Below, piece after piece: positions 17,138-23,756 of a stretch of DNA of 42,478 bases. The number at the start of each line of letters is the position of its first letter. Position 1 is the stretch's first letter. The notes beneath the pieces were generated by a model. That model worked only from the letters and a program-made list of their open reading frames with translations, made no database searches and was not told where the DNA came from. The position numbers were made by a program, and so were the translations under genes. This DNA is from Gp6-AA40 sp035649395 (GTDB taxonomy: Bacteria > Acidobacteriota > Vicinamibacteria > Vicinamibacterales > UBA2999), in NCBI GenBank assembly GCA_035649395.1, contig DASRJR010000339.1, forward strand, positions 1 to 42,478. Direction: 5' to 3'.

Positions 17138-17221
17138 ATGTTCGCCGTCCTCCACCACGCGCATCACCACCATCACGGCCACAATGGCCGTCCGGCCGGA
17201 CTGCGCGCACGCGAGGATTGA
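17138..17221 (+). CDS. hisL: Histidine operon leader peptide
   Basis: A 27-residue peptide beginning MFAVLHHAHHHHHGHNG, with eight His among residues 6-15. It is encoded just upstream of an attenuator and the his genes. The His codons (17153-17182) act as the sensor: scarcity of charged tRNA-His stalls the ribosome there. There is no strong Shine-Dalgarno sequence before the ATG. A weak promoter, TTGCAG (17097-17102) with GATACG (17119-17124), would make the transcript start only a few bases upstream, so leaderless translation is possible. The stop codon lies 40 bases before the terminator stem. Confidence 0.9.
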   Translation: MFAVLHHAHHHHHGHNGRPAGLRARED

Positions 17222-17288
17222 AGCACCAGGCAGCAACATCCCAAGCTCGCGACTCACGCAGCCCCGCCGGACGTAGGCGGGGTTTTTT
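17176..17288 (+). promoter_or_regulatory. his operon attenuator (alternative RNA hairpins)
   Basis: Three mutually exclusive pairings can be read. (1) CGGCC/GGCCG (17176-17180/17186-17190) overlaps the last His codons. (2) GTCCGGC (17190-17196) pairs perfectly with GCCGGAC (17266-17272), an antiterminator that uses part of the terminator. (3) CCCCGCC/GGCGGGG (17262-17268/17276-17282) with a T run is the terminator. A ribosome stalled on the His codons would mask the first arm, free the second pairing and permit read-through. GTCCGGCCGGAC (17190-17201) is also a palindrome and may hold region 2 when translation is normal. Confidence 0.85.
17262..17288 (+). terminator. Attenuator terminator of the his operon
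   Basis: Seven G-C pairs (17262-17268/17276-17282), 7-nt loop and six T (17283-17288). It ends 39 bases before hisI. Confidence 0.92.
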
Positions 17289-17327
17289 GTTGTACGAAAC
17301 TTCGGAACTCTGGAACTCGCAACCGCT

Positions 17328-17654
17328 ATGGACTTCTCCAAACTCGACGGCCTGATTCCCGCGGTGGTGCAAGACCACCTGTCCGGCGAAGTGCTGATGG
17401 TCGGCTTCATGAACGACGTCGCGTGGGACGTCACGCGCCGAACGGGATATGTGACGTTCTACAGCCGCACGCGGCAGAAGCTGTGGACGAAAGGCGAGAC
17501 GTCCGGCAACCGCCTGGCCGTCCGCGACATCTTCGTCGACTGCGACGATGACACCGTGCTGGTGAAAGCCGAGCGCCTGGGCGACGGCAACGTCTGCCAC
17601 ACCGGCGAGCGGACGTGCTTCTTCCAGCGTGTCGAAGGGATCACGATTCCATGA
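17328..17654 (+). CDS. hisI: Phosphoribosyl-AMP cyclohydrolase
   Basis: A 108-residue enzyme opening the purine ring of PR-AMP, step 3 of histidine synthesis. Visible signatures: VLMVGFMN, WTKGETSGN, the metal-binding D-C-D-D-D cluster in IFVDCDDDTVLVKA, and zinc-ligand Cys in GDGNVCHTGERTCFF. It is the cyclohydrolase domain only; the pyrophosphohydrolase (HisE) often fused to it is absent and not elsewhere in the window. It is the first structural gene after the attenuator, an unusual leading position. Its stop overlaps the hisG start (ATGA). Confidence 0.96.
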   Translation: MDFSKLDGLIPAVVQDHLSGEVLMVGFMNDVAWDVTRRTGYVTFYSRTRQKLWTKGETSGNRLAVRDIFVDCDDDTVLVKAERLGDGNVCHTGERTCFFQRVEGITIP

Positions 17655-18541
17655 AGCTCAAACTCGGTCTGCCGAAAGGTTCGTTGCAGGAGGCGACGGT
17701 ACAGCTCTTCGCCCGCGCCGGCTTCAACGTCTACGTGAGCACACGGTCGTACTTCCCGACGATCGACGATCCCGACATCGAGTGCATGCTGATCCGTCCG
17801 CAGGAGATGCCGCGGTACGTGTGCGAGGGCGTGCTCGACGCGGGGCTCACCGGGCTCGACTGTGTGGCCGAGCACCGTTACGGACGCGACCCACACCGGT
17901 GCGTGACGAGCCTGGCGGATCTCGTCTACTCGAAGCAAAGCTTCGGCAAGGTGCGATGGGTGCTCGCCGCGCCCGAGGACTCGCGGTTCAAGACGCCGCA
18001 GGACTTCGCCGGCGCGGTCGTCGCGACTGAATTCGTGCACGTCACCCGCAATTACTTCGAACGGCTCGGCGTCAAGGTGAAGCGTGTCGAGTTCTCGTGG
18101 GGCGCCACCGAGGTCAAGCCCCCCGTCCTCGCCGATGGCATCGTCGAGGCGACCGAAACCGGCTCGACGCTGCGTGCCAACCGCTTGCGCATTCTCGACA
18201 CCGTCATGGAGTCGAACACGCAGCTGATCGCCAACGAGGACGCGCTCGCCGACGAGTGGACGCGCACGAAGGTCGAGAACATCTCGCTGCTGCTTCGAGC
18301 GGCGATCGAAGCACAGGGACGCGTCGGGCTGATGTTGAACGTCGAACGCAAGGACCTCGACAAGGTGCTCGCGCTCCTTCCCGCTCTGCAGCGGCCGACG
18401 ATCTCGTCGCTCAGCGAAGGGGAATGGGTCGCGGTGAACACGATCATCGAGGAACGCACGGTCCGCGACTTGATTCCGAAACTGAAGGCCGCCGGTGGAC
18501 AAGGCATCGTCGAGTACCCGTTGAACAAGATTGTGTTCTGA
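17651..18541 (+). CDS. hisG: ATP phosphoribosyltransferase, long form
   Basis: A 296-residue enzyme for the first committed step, joining ATP and PRPP. The N-terminal LKLGLPKGSLQEATVQLFARAGF is the family start, and EATETGSTLRANRLRILDTVMES is the PRPP loop. Residues about 220-296 (AQGRVGLMLNVERKDLDKVLALLPAL...GEWVAVNTIIEERTVRDLIPKLKAAGGQGIVEYPLNKIVF) are the ACT-like regulatory domain. Feedback inhibition by histidine is therefore expected and no HisZ subunit is needed. It overlaps hisI by 4 bp; hisD follows after 2 bp. Confidence 0.97.
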   Translation: MKLKLGLPKGSLQEATVQLFARAGFNVYVSTRSYFPTIDDPDIECMLIRPQEMPRYVCEGVLDAGLTGLDCVAEHRYGRDPHRCVTSLADLVYSKQSFGKVRWVLAAPEDSRFKTPQDFAGAVVATEFVHVTRNYFERLGVKVKRVEFSWGATEVKPPVLADGIVEATETGSTLRANRLRILDTVMESNTQLIANEDALADEWTRTKVENISLLLRAAIEAQGRVGLMLNVERKDLDKVLALLPALQRPTISSLSEGEWVAVNTIIEERTVRDLIPKLKAAGGQGIVEYPLNKIVF

Positions 18542-18543
18542 GC

Positions 18544-19824
18544 ATGATCAGAATCGTTGACGCACGTGACGCCGCGGCGGTCGAGACGCTGCTCTGGCCC
18601 GATCGGGATCGCGACGGCGACGCCGATCGGCGCGTCGCGCAGATCGTGGACGACGTCCGCACCCAGGGCGAGAGCGCACTCCTGCACTATGCACGCGAGT
18701 TCGATCGGCTCGATGGCCCCGTCGAGGTATCGCGACCGGAGATGCTGGCGGCCGCCAAGACCGTGGCACCGGCGGTTCGCAAGGCGATGCGGGTCGCCGC
18801 CAAGAACATCCGCACCGTGGCGAAACGGCAAGTGCCGCGCGGCTGGCGCGTCACCGTCGGCGCGGGCATCACGGTCGAACAACGAGTTGTACCGCTCGAT
18901 CGCGTGGGCTGTTACGTTCCCGGTGGCCGCTATCCCCTGCCCTCGACGCTGCTGATGACGGCAATCCCGGCGACCGCCGCAGGCGTGAAGCAGGTCATCG
19001 TCGCGTGCCCCAAGCCGGACGCGGTGGTGATGGCAGCCGCGCTCGAAGCCGGCGTCTCTCACCTGTTTCGGATCGGCGGCGCGCAAGCCATCGCGGCGAT
19101 GGCGTACGGCACGCAGTCGGTCCCTCGCGTCGACAAGATCGTTGGCCCGGGAAACCGCTACGTCGCCGCCGCCAAGGCGCTCGTCGCGGCCGACTGCGGC
19201 ATCGATTTCTACGCCGGTCCCACCGAGATCGTGATCGTCGCCACACAGGGAGACCCGCGATGGATCGCCGCCGATCTCATCGCGCAGGCCGAGCACGATC
19301 CCGACGCGCGTGCCGTGCTGATCACGACCAGTCGATCGCTCGCGACCCGGGTTGCACGCATTCTCGACACAACGATGCCCGCGACGGGTCCTGCCGCCGA
19401 ATCCATCCGTGCGCACGGCGGCATCATCGTCGCGAAATCGACGAAGGAGGCGATGGCGCTGGCCAACAGTGCGGCCGCCGAGCATCTCGTCGTCGACGAC
19501 GAGCGCATGGCCGCGCAAGTGACGAGCGCGGGTTCGGTGTTCGTGGGCGAATGGTCCGCTCAGGTCGCCGGTGATTACGCCATCGGGTCGAATCACGTGC
19601 TGCCGACCGCGGGCGCTGCGCGCGTCCGCGGCGGTTTGTCCGCAGCCGATTTCGTCAAGCAGATCACCGTGCAGCGGCTCACGCGGCGCGGTCTCGGCGC
19701 GATCGGGCCAAGCGTCATCGCGCTCGCGCAGGCCGAGGGCCTCAGCGCCCACGCCGCATCGATCGCGACACGATTGGAGAAAGGGTGCGCATACAAGGCT
19801 ATCCGGATCCGGGCGAGGGGCTGA
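18544..19824 (+). CDS. hisD: Histidinol dehydrogenase
   Basis: A 426-residue zinc enzyme oxidising L-histidinol to histidine in two NAD-dependent steps. Key regions: VGCYVPGGRYPLPSTLLM, RIGGAQAIAAMAYGTQSVPRVDKIVGPGNRYV, then GPTEIVIVA, and QAEHDPDARAVL with the zinc-binding Gln/His. The catalytic Glu-His pair is in AAAEHLVVD and zinc or substrate His in GSNHVLPT. The C-terminus matches normal HisD length. The ATG at 18544 is 2 bp after the hisG stop. The 3' end overlaps hisC by 40 bp, a longer overlap than at other junctions in the operon. Confidence 0.97.
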   Translation: MIRIVDARDAAAVETLLWPDRDRDGDADRRVAQIVDDVRTQGESALLHYAREFDRLDGPVEVSRPEMLAAAKTVAPAVRKAMRVAAKNIRTVAKRQVPRGWRVTVGAGITVEQRVVPLDRVGCYVPGGRYPLPSTLLMTAIPATAAGVKQVIVACPKPDAVVMAAALEAGVSHLFRIGGAQAIAAMAYGTQSVPRVDKIVGPGNRYVAAAKALVAADCGIDFYAGPTEIVIVATQGDPRWIAADLIAQAEHDPDARAVLITTSRSLATRVARILDTTMPATGPAAESIRAHGGIIVAKSTKEAMALANSAAAEHLVVDDERMAAQVTSAGSVFVGEWSAQVAGDYAIGSNHVLPTAGAARVRGGLSAADFVKQITVQRLTRRGLGAIGPSVIALAQAEGLSAHAASIATRLEKGCAYKAIRIRARG

Positions 19825-20825
19825 GGCTCCATCTCAACGAGAACACCGGCGGCTGCTCGCCGCGTGTGCTCGACGCGATCAAGCGTGTGAGGACGACGGA
19901 CGTGTCGACGTATCCGTCGTATCCGGCGCTCGTCGCGGCATGCGCGCGGCACTTCGGCGTCGACCCCGAATGGATCCTTCTGACGAACGGGCTGGACGAA
20001 GGCATCCTGATGGCGGCACTCGGGCACATCGCACGGGCGCGTGCGTTCGACGCCGAGACGATCATTCCGCTGCCGGCGTTCGACCCGTATCCGAACTCGA
20101 CGGCGGCCGTTGGCGCCAAGGCGATTCGCGTGCCGCCGCTGCCGAACTACGTGTTTCAGACCGAGGCGGTGCTGGAGGCGATCACGCCGCGCACGCGCAT
20201 GATCTTCCTGAACACGCCGAACAATCCGACCGGACAGCTCATACCAATCGCCGACTTGAAACGGATTGCGGCGGCGGCGCCGCAGGCCGTGGTGCTGATC
20301 GACGAGGCATACATCGAGTTCGGCGGTGAGACGTTCCTGCCGGAGCTGCCGCAGTGTCCGAACGTGCTCGTCGGACGCACGTTCTCGAAGGCGTATGGAC
20401 TCGCCGGCATGCGTGTCGGCATCGTCATCGGTCAGCCGCCGGTACTCGATCCCGTTCGAGCGGTCACGCTGCCGTTCAACGTCAATGCCGTCGCGATGGC
20501 GGCGACGCTGGCGGCGCTCGAGGACGTCGAGTTCCTTCCGCGCTATGCGGCCCAGGTGGCCGAGTCGCGGGCCCGCCTCTACGAGGCGTGTCGGTCGCTC
20601 GGACTCGAGTTCTGGGAGAGCGCGGCGAACTTCATCATGGTGCGCGTCGGCGATGCGGTGCCGCTGGTTGTCGAGGCACTCGCGGCCCGGCGCATCCACG
20701 TGCGCGATCGCTCCAAGGATCCCACCACGCCGGGCTGCATTCGGATTACCGCCGGCATGACCGAACACACCGACGCGGCCATCGACGCGCTCGAGTCGGT
20801 GGTGGCCGGAAGGCGGACGCGATGA
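19785..20825 (+). CDS. hisC: Histidinol-phosphate aminotransferase
   Basis: A 346-residue PLP enzyme converting imidazole-acetol phosphate to histidinol phosphate. It starts at GTG 19785 after GGAGAAAG. Features of fold-type I aminotransferases: LHLNENTGGCSP, LTNGLDEGI, FLNTPNNPTGQ, VLIDEAYIEFGGE, and the PLP-lysine region GRTFSKAYGLAGMRVG; NFIMVRVGD lies toward the C-terminus. It overlaps hisD by 40 bp and hisB by 4 bp, fitting translational coupling. Aminotransferases of this class can have side activity on aromatic amino acids, but context argues for HisC. Confidence 0.96.
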   Translation: MRIQGYPDPGEGLRLHLNENTGGCSPRVLDAIKRVRTTDVSTYPSYPALVAACARHFGVDPEWILLTNGLDEGILMAALGHIARARAFDAETIIPLPAFDPYPNSTAAVGAKAIRVPPLPNYVFQTEAVLEAITPRTRMIFLNTPNNPTGQLIPIADLKRIAAAAPQAVVLIDEAYIEFGGETFLPELPQCPNVLVGRTFSKAYGLAGMRVGIVIGQPPVLDPVRAVTLPFNVNAVAMAATLAALEDVEFLPRYAAQVAESRARLYEACRSLGLEFWESAANFIMVRVGDAVPLVVEALAARRIHVRDRSKDPTTPGCIRITAGMTEHTDAAIDALESVVAGRRTR

Positions 20826-21412
20826 CGCGAGCGACAACGTTCGACCGTCGGACGACGGAGACGCAGATCAACGGACGGATCGCGATCGACGGCCGGGGCC
20901 GCTACGACATCCGGACCGGTATCCGGTTCTTCGACCACATGCTCGAGCTGTTCACGCGACATGGCGGCTTCGATCTCACGCTTCGCGCCACCGGCGACCT
21001 CGACGTCGATCAGCATCACACCGTCGAGGATGTCGGCATCGTGCTCGGCGAGTCGCTGCTCAAGGCGCTCGGTGACCGGAAGGGGATCAATCGCGCCGGG
21101 TATTTCGTGATGCCGATGGACGAGACGCTGGCGGTCGTCGCGGTCGACTTGAGCGGACGCCCGCACGCCGTCGTCGATCTGAAGGTTCGCACGCGGCTCG
21201 TGGGCGATCTGCAGACCGAGCTTGTTCACGACTTCTTCGACGGGTTCGCGATGGGCGCACGGGCGAACGTGCATGCCAAGGTGCTGTATGGCCGTTCGAG
21301 CCACCATCACATCGAGGCGGTGTTCAAGGCGTTTGCCCGGGCGCTGCGCGTCGCCTGTGCGAAGGACGCGCGGCTGGCGAAGATGCTGCCGAGCACGAAG
21401 GGGTTGCTGTGA
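20822..21412 (+). CDS. hisB: Imidazoleglycerol-phosphate dehydratase
   Basis: A 196-residue, monofunctional HisB. It dehydrates imidazole-glycerol phosphate using two Mn sites. Duplicated metal motifs are present: FFDHMLELFTRHGGFDL with DVDQHHTVEDVGI, and FFDGFAMGARANVHAKVLYGRSSHHHIEAVFKAFARALR. There is no HAD-type N-terminal phosphatase as in the enterobacterial bifunctional enzyme, so histidinol-phosphate phosphatase must be encoded elsewhere. It overlaps hisC by 4 bp and hisH by 4 bp. Confidence 0.97.
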   Translation: MTRATTFDRRTTETQINGRIAIDGRGRYDIRTGIRFFDHMLELFTRHGGFDLTLRATGDLDVDQHHTVEDVGIVLGESLLKALGDRKGINRAGYFVMPMDETLAVVAVDLSGRPHAVVDLKVRTRLVGDLQTELVHDFFDGFAMGARANVHAKVLYGRSSHHHIEAVFKAFARALRVACAKDARLAKMLPSTKGLL

Positions 21413-22014
21413 TTGCGCTGGTCGACTATGGAGCGGGCAATCTGACGTCGGTGAAGAAGGCGCTGACGTCGTTGGGCGCCCGGTTCAGTGTGCCTGCTTC
21501 TCCGGACGAATGTCGTCGCGCCGCCGCCGTCATCGTCCCTGGCGTCGGCCATTTCGCCGCGACGGCACGTCTCGACGCGCCGTGGCGTGAGGCGATCAGC
21601 GAGGCGACGCGCAGCGGCGCGCCGCTGTTCGGCATCTGCGTCGGAATGCAGTGGCTGTTCGAAGGCAGCGAGGAGGCGCCCGACGTCGCCGGTCTCGGCG
21701 TGATGGCCGGCCGCATCGCACGGCTTGACGGCAACGCCGCGGCGCGTCTGAAGGTGCCGCACGTCGGCTGGAACGCGTTGACGCTCACCGGAACGGCGCG
21801 ACTGCTCGCGGGTCTCGCGTCAGGCTCGCAGGTCTACTTTACGCACTCGTACGCGGCGCCGGTGACGCCCGACTGCGCCGCTTCGACCACGCACGCGAAT
21901 ACGTTCGCCGCGGTCGTCGAGCGCGACAACATCTTCGGCGTGCAGTTCCATCCCGAGAAATCGGGCGACGTCGGCCTGCATATTCTTCGCAACTTTCTCG
22001 ACGTGTGCCGCTGA
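21409..22014 (+). CDS. hisH: Imidazole glycerol phosphate synthase, glutaminase subunit
   Basis: A 201-residue class-I glutamine amidotransferase that feeds ammonia to HisF. It starts at GTG 21409, overlapping hisB by 4 bp. The nucleophile Cys is in GAPLFGICVGMQWLFEGSEE, and the His-Glu of the triad in GVQFHPEKSG. PHVGWNAL and YFTHSYAA are HisF-interface motifs. The first residues IALVDYGAGNL are typical. It ends in TGATG, sharing one base with the hisF start, so the two synthase subunits are made in tight coupling. Confidence 0.97.
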   Translation: MIALVDYGAGNLTSVKKALTSLGARFSVPASPDECRRAAAVIVPGVGHFAATARLDAPWREAISEATRSGAPLFGICVGMQWLFEGSEEAPDVAGLGVMAGRIARLDGNAAARLKVPHVGWNALTLTGTARLLAGLASGSQVYFTHSYAAPVTPDCAASTTHANTFAAVVERDNIFGVQFHPEKSGDVGLHILRNFLDVCR

Positions 22015-22769
22015 TGTTGTCGCGCCGCATCATTGCGTGTCTCGACGTGCGAGACGGCCAGGTCGTCAAAGGCGTTCAATTCCAGCAGCTGCGCCACGCC
22101 GGCGATCCGGCGGAGCTGGCGCGGCGGTACAACGTCGAAGGGATCGACGAAGTCGTCGTGCTCGATATCACGGCGACGCTCGAGAGCCGGCAGACGCTCG
22201 CCCGCACGATTCGCGCCGTCGCGCAGGAGATCTTCCTGCCGCTCACGGTCGGCGGAGGGATCCGCTCCGAGGCTGATGCCGAGGCGGTGATCGAAGCGGG
22301 AGCCGACAAGGTCAGCCTCAATACCGCGGCCCTGCGGCAGCCGCAGCTCATTGCCACGCTCGCCGGCCGCTACGGCAGCCAAGCGGTGATCGTCGCGATC
22401 GACGCGAAGCGGGCGGCGGATGGTTTCGCGGTGTTCGTTCGCAGCGGCACGACCGATGCCGCCCGCGACGCGGTCGCGTGGGCGCGTGAGGCGGAAGATC
22501 GCGGCGCCGGCGAGATCCTCCTCACGTCGATGGACCGCGACGGCACCAAAGCCGGCTTCGACTGCGACATGACGGCCGCGGTGTCGGACGCGGTGAACAT
22601 TCCGGTGATCGCCTCGGGCGGCGCCGGCACGTTCGATCATTTCGTCGACGTCTTCACCGGCGGCCACGCCGATGCGGCGCTGGCCGCGTCGATCTTTCAC
22701 TACGCCGAATCGAGTGTCACGGATTTGAAGCAGCATCTTCGTGAGCGCGGCATTCCCGTAAGACTGTAG
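22014..22769 (+). CDS. hisF: Imidazole glycerol phosphate synthase, cyclase subunit
   Basis: A 251-residue TIM barrel forming imidazole-glycerol phosphate and AICAR with HisH. Catalytic Asp in RIIACLDVRDGQVVKG and in VIVAIDAKRAADGF are present, as are LPLTVGGGIRS and the closing phosphate loop IASGGAGTFDHF. LTSMDRDGTKAGFD carries the usual Asp-Gly. The ATG at 22014 fits family starts (MLSRRIIACLDV); a GTG nine bases upstream is less likely. A 227-bp gap with a palindromic element separates it from hisA, the only large gap inside the operon. Confidence 0.97.
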   Translation: MLSRRIIACLDVRDGQVVKGVQFQQLRHAGDPAELARRYNVEGIDEVVVLDITATLESRQTLARTIRAVAQEIFLPLTVGGGIRSEADAEAVIEAGADKVSLNTAALRQPQLIATLAGRYGSQAVIVAIDAKRAADGFAVFVRSGTTDAARDAVAWAREAEDRGAGEILLTSMDRDGTKAGFDCDMTAAVSDAVNIPVIASGGAGTFDHFVDVFTGGHADAALAASIFHYAESSVTDLKQHLRERGIPVRL

Positions 22770-22775
22770 CCGTGC

Positions 22776-22979
22776 GACCACAGAGCATGCCGAGATCGCC
22801 GAGAAGGGCAATCACGCAGAGTTGGCCGAGGAGCAGAGATCGCAGAGCGCGCGTGTGGCGGGCGACCTGCACACGAAGCACCCGCAGGTCACCCGCCGCA
22901 CGCGTCCTCAGCGGTGCTCTGCCCCTCGGCCGTCTCTGCGTGATCGCTTTTCCCTGCGATCTCCGCTCCCTCTGCGATC
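22776..22979. repeat. ~200-bp palindromic element between hisF and hisA
   Basis: The whole gap folds on itself. ATCACGCAGAG...GCAGAG at 22811-22838 matches the complement of 22917-22944 in 25 of 28 positions. The arms extend outward without gaps to 22776 and 22979 at lower identity. Inside, a stem of about 18 bp (near 22854-22871 with 22885-22902) has two mismatches. The arms are built of repeated CGCAGAG/CTCTGCG units. There is no coding capacity and no transposase; it looks like a small inserted palindromic repeat. Confidence 0.75.
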
Positions 22980-22996
22980 AGCGCCACGCAACGTAA

Positions 22997-23677
22997 ATGC
23001 TGATTCCCTCCATCGACCTCCAGAACGGGCACGTGGTGCAGCTGGTGCAGGGCGAACGACTCGCGATCGAGGCGCCGAGCCCGGAGCCCTGGATCGCGCG
23101 GTTCGCAGGCTTCCCACGGGTGCAGCTGATCGATCTCGACGCCGCGCGCGGGCGCGGCGACAACGCCACGCTCGTCGCCGACATCTGCGGCCGGCTGCCC
23201 TGCCGCGTCGGCGGCGGCATTCGTGGGGTCGAGCGGGCGCAGGCGGTGCTGGCGTTGGGCGCGCACGCGGTGATCGCCAGCTCGGCGCTGTTCCGCGACG
23301 GCGCGGTCGACGTCGTCTTCGCGCGCGCGCTCGCCGAAGCCATCGGGCGCGACCGCGTCATCGCCGCCGTCGACAGCCGCGGCGGGCAGGTGGTCATTCA
23401 CGGGTGGAAGACGCCGCTGCCGATCACCGCCGTGGCGGCCGTGCGAGCGCTGGAGCCGTTTTGCGGAGAGTTTCTCTACACCCACGTCGACACCGAAGGA
23501 CTGATGCAGGGCACCGACATGGCGGCCATCCTGGCGGTGCGTCAGGCGACGTCGCGCCGGGTCACCGCGGCGGGCGGGATCACCACCTGGGACGAGATCG
23601 ACCGTCTCGACGCCGCCGGCGTGGACGCGGTCGTCGGCATGGCGATCTACACCGGCCAGCTGCCGCTCGAGCGCTGA
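22997..23677 (+). CDS. hisA: ProFAR isomerase (HisA)
   Basis: A 226-residue TIM barrel for the Amadori rearrangement of ProFAR to PRFAR. Asp7 (IPSIDLQNG) and Asp126 (AAVDSRGG) are the catalytic acids, and Thr162 in YTHVDTEG the conserved Thr. Phosphate loops are RVGGGIRG and AAGGITTWDEI. The residues after the Thr read D-T-E-G where many HisA proteins have x-x-D-G, a divergent feature. The start codon is GTAAATG-context ATG 22997 with a poor ribosome site, so efficient translation may rely on read-through from the operon or on the element upstream. It is the last his gene in this cluster. Confidence 0.93.
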   Translation: MLIPSIDLQNGHVVQLVQGERLAIEAPSPEPWIARFAGFPRVQLIDLDAARGRGDNATLVADICGRLPCRVGGGIRGVERAQAVLALGAHAVIASSALFRDGAVDVVFARALAEAIGRDRVIAAVDSRGGQVVIHGWKTPLPITAVAAVRALEPFCGEFLYTHVDTEGLMQGTDMAAILAVRQATSRRVTAAGGITTWDEIDRLDAAGVDAVVGMAIYTGQLPLER

Positions 23678-23715
23678 TGCCGGGCGGCGGCGCGCCGCGC
23701 CGGCGACCTTGATTC

Positions 23716-23756
23716 GTTACGCCACTTAGCGTAATCATTACGCCGATCAGCGTAAT
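23716..23756. promoter_or_regulatory. Twin palindromes overlapping an ATPase start codon, candidate operator
   Basis: TTACGC-N6-GCGTAA occurs twice, at 23717-23734 and 23738-23755, exactly 21 bp apart. Both copies thus face the same side of the helix. The final A of the second copy is the first base of the ATG of the downstream ATPase gene. Symmetry suggests a dimeric DNA-binding protein; the inner arms can also form an RNA hairpin around the start codon. Confidence 0.7.

Noticed and set aside
17150..17182. His run as a small metal-binding protein
   Set aside because: Position before an intrinsic terminator and the his genes, with alternative hairpins, is better explained by a leader peptide.
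16979..17434. Upstream extension of the minus-strand lipoprotein gene
   Set aside because: It would cross the his leader, attenuator and hisI. The signal peptide at 16978 marks the real start.
18052..20837. Long open frames on the minus strand across hisG, hisD and hisC
   Set aside because: They are Arg/His/Asp-rich shadows of GC-rich codon use. The plus strand encodes intact his enzymes with all motifs.
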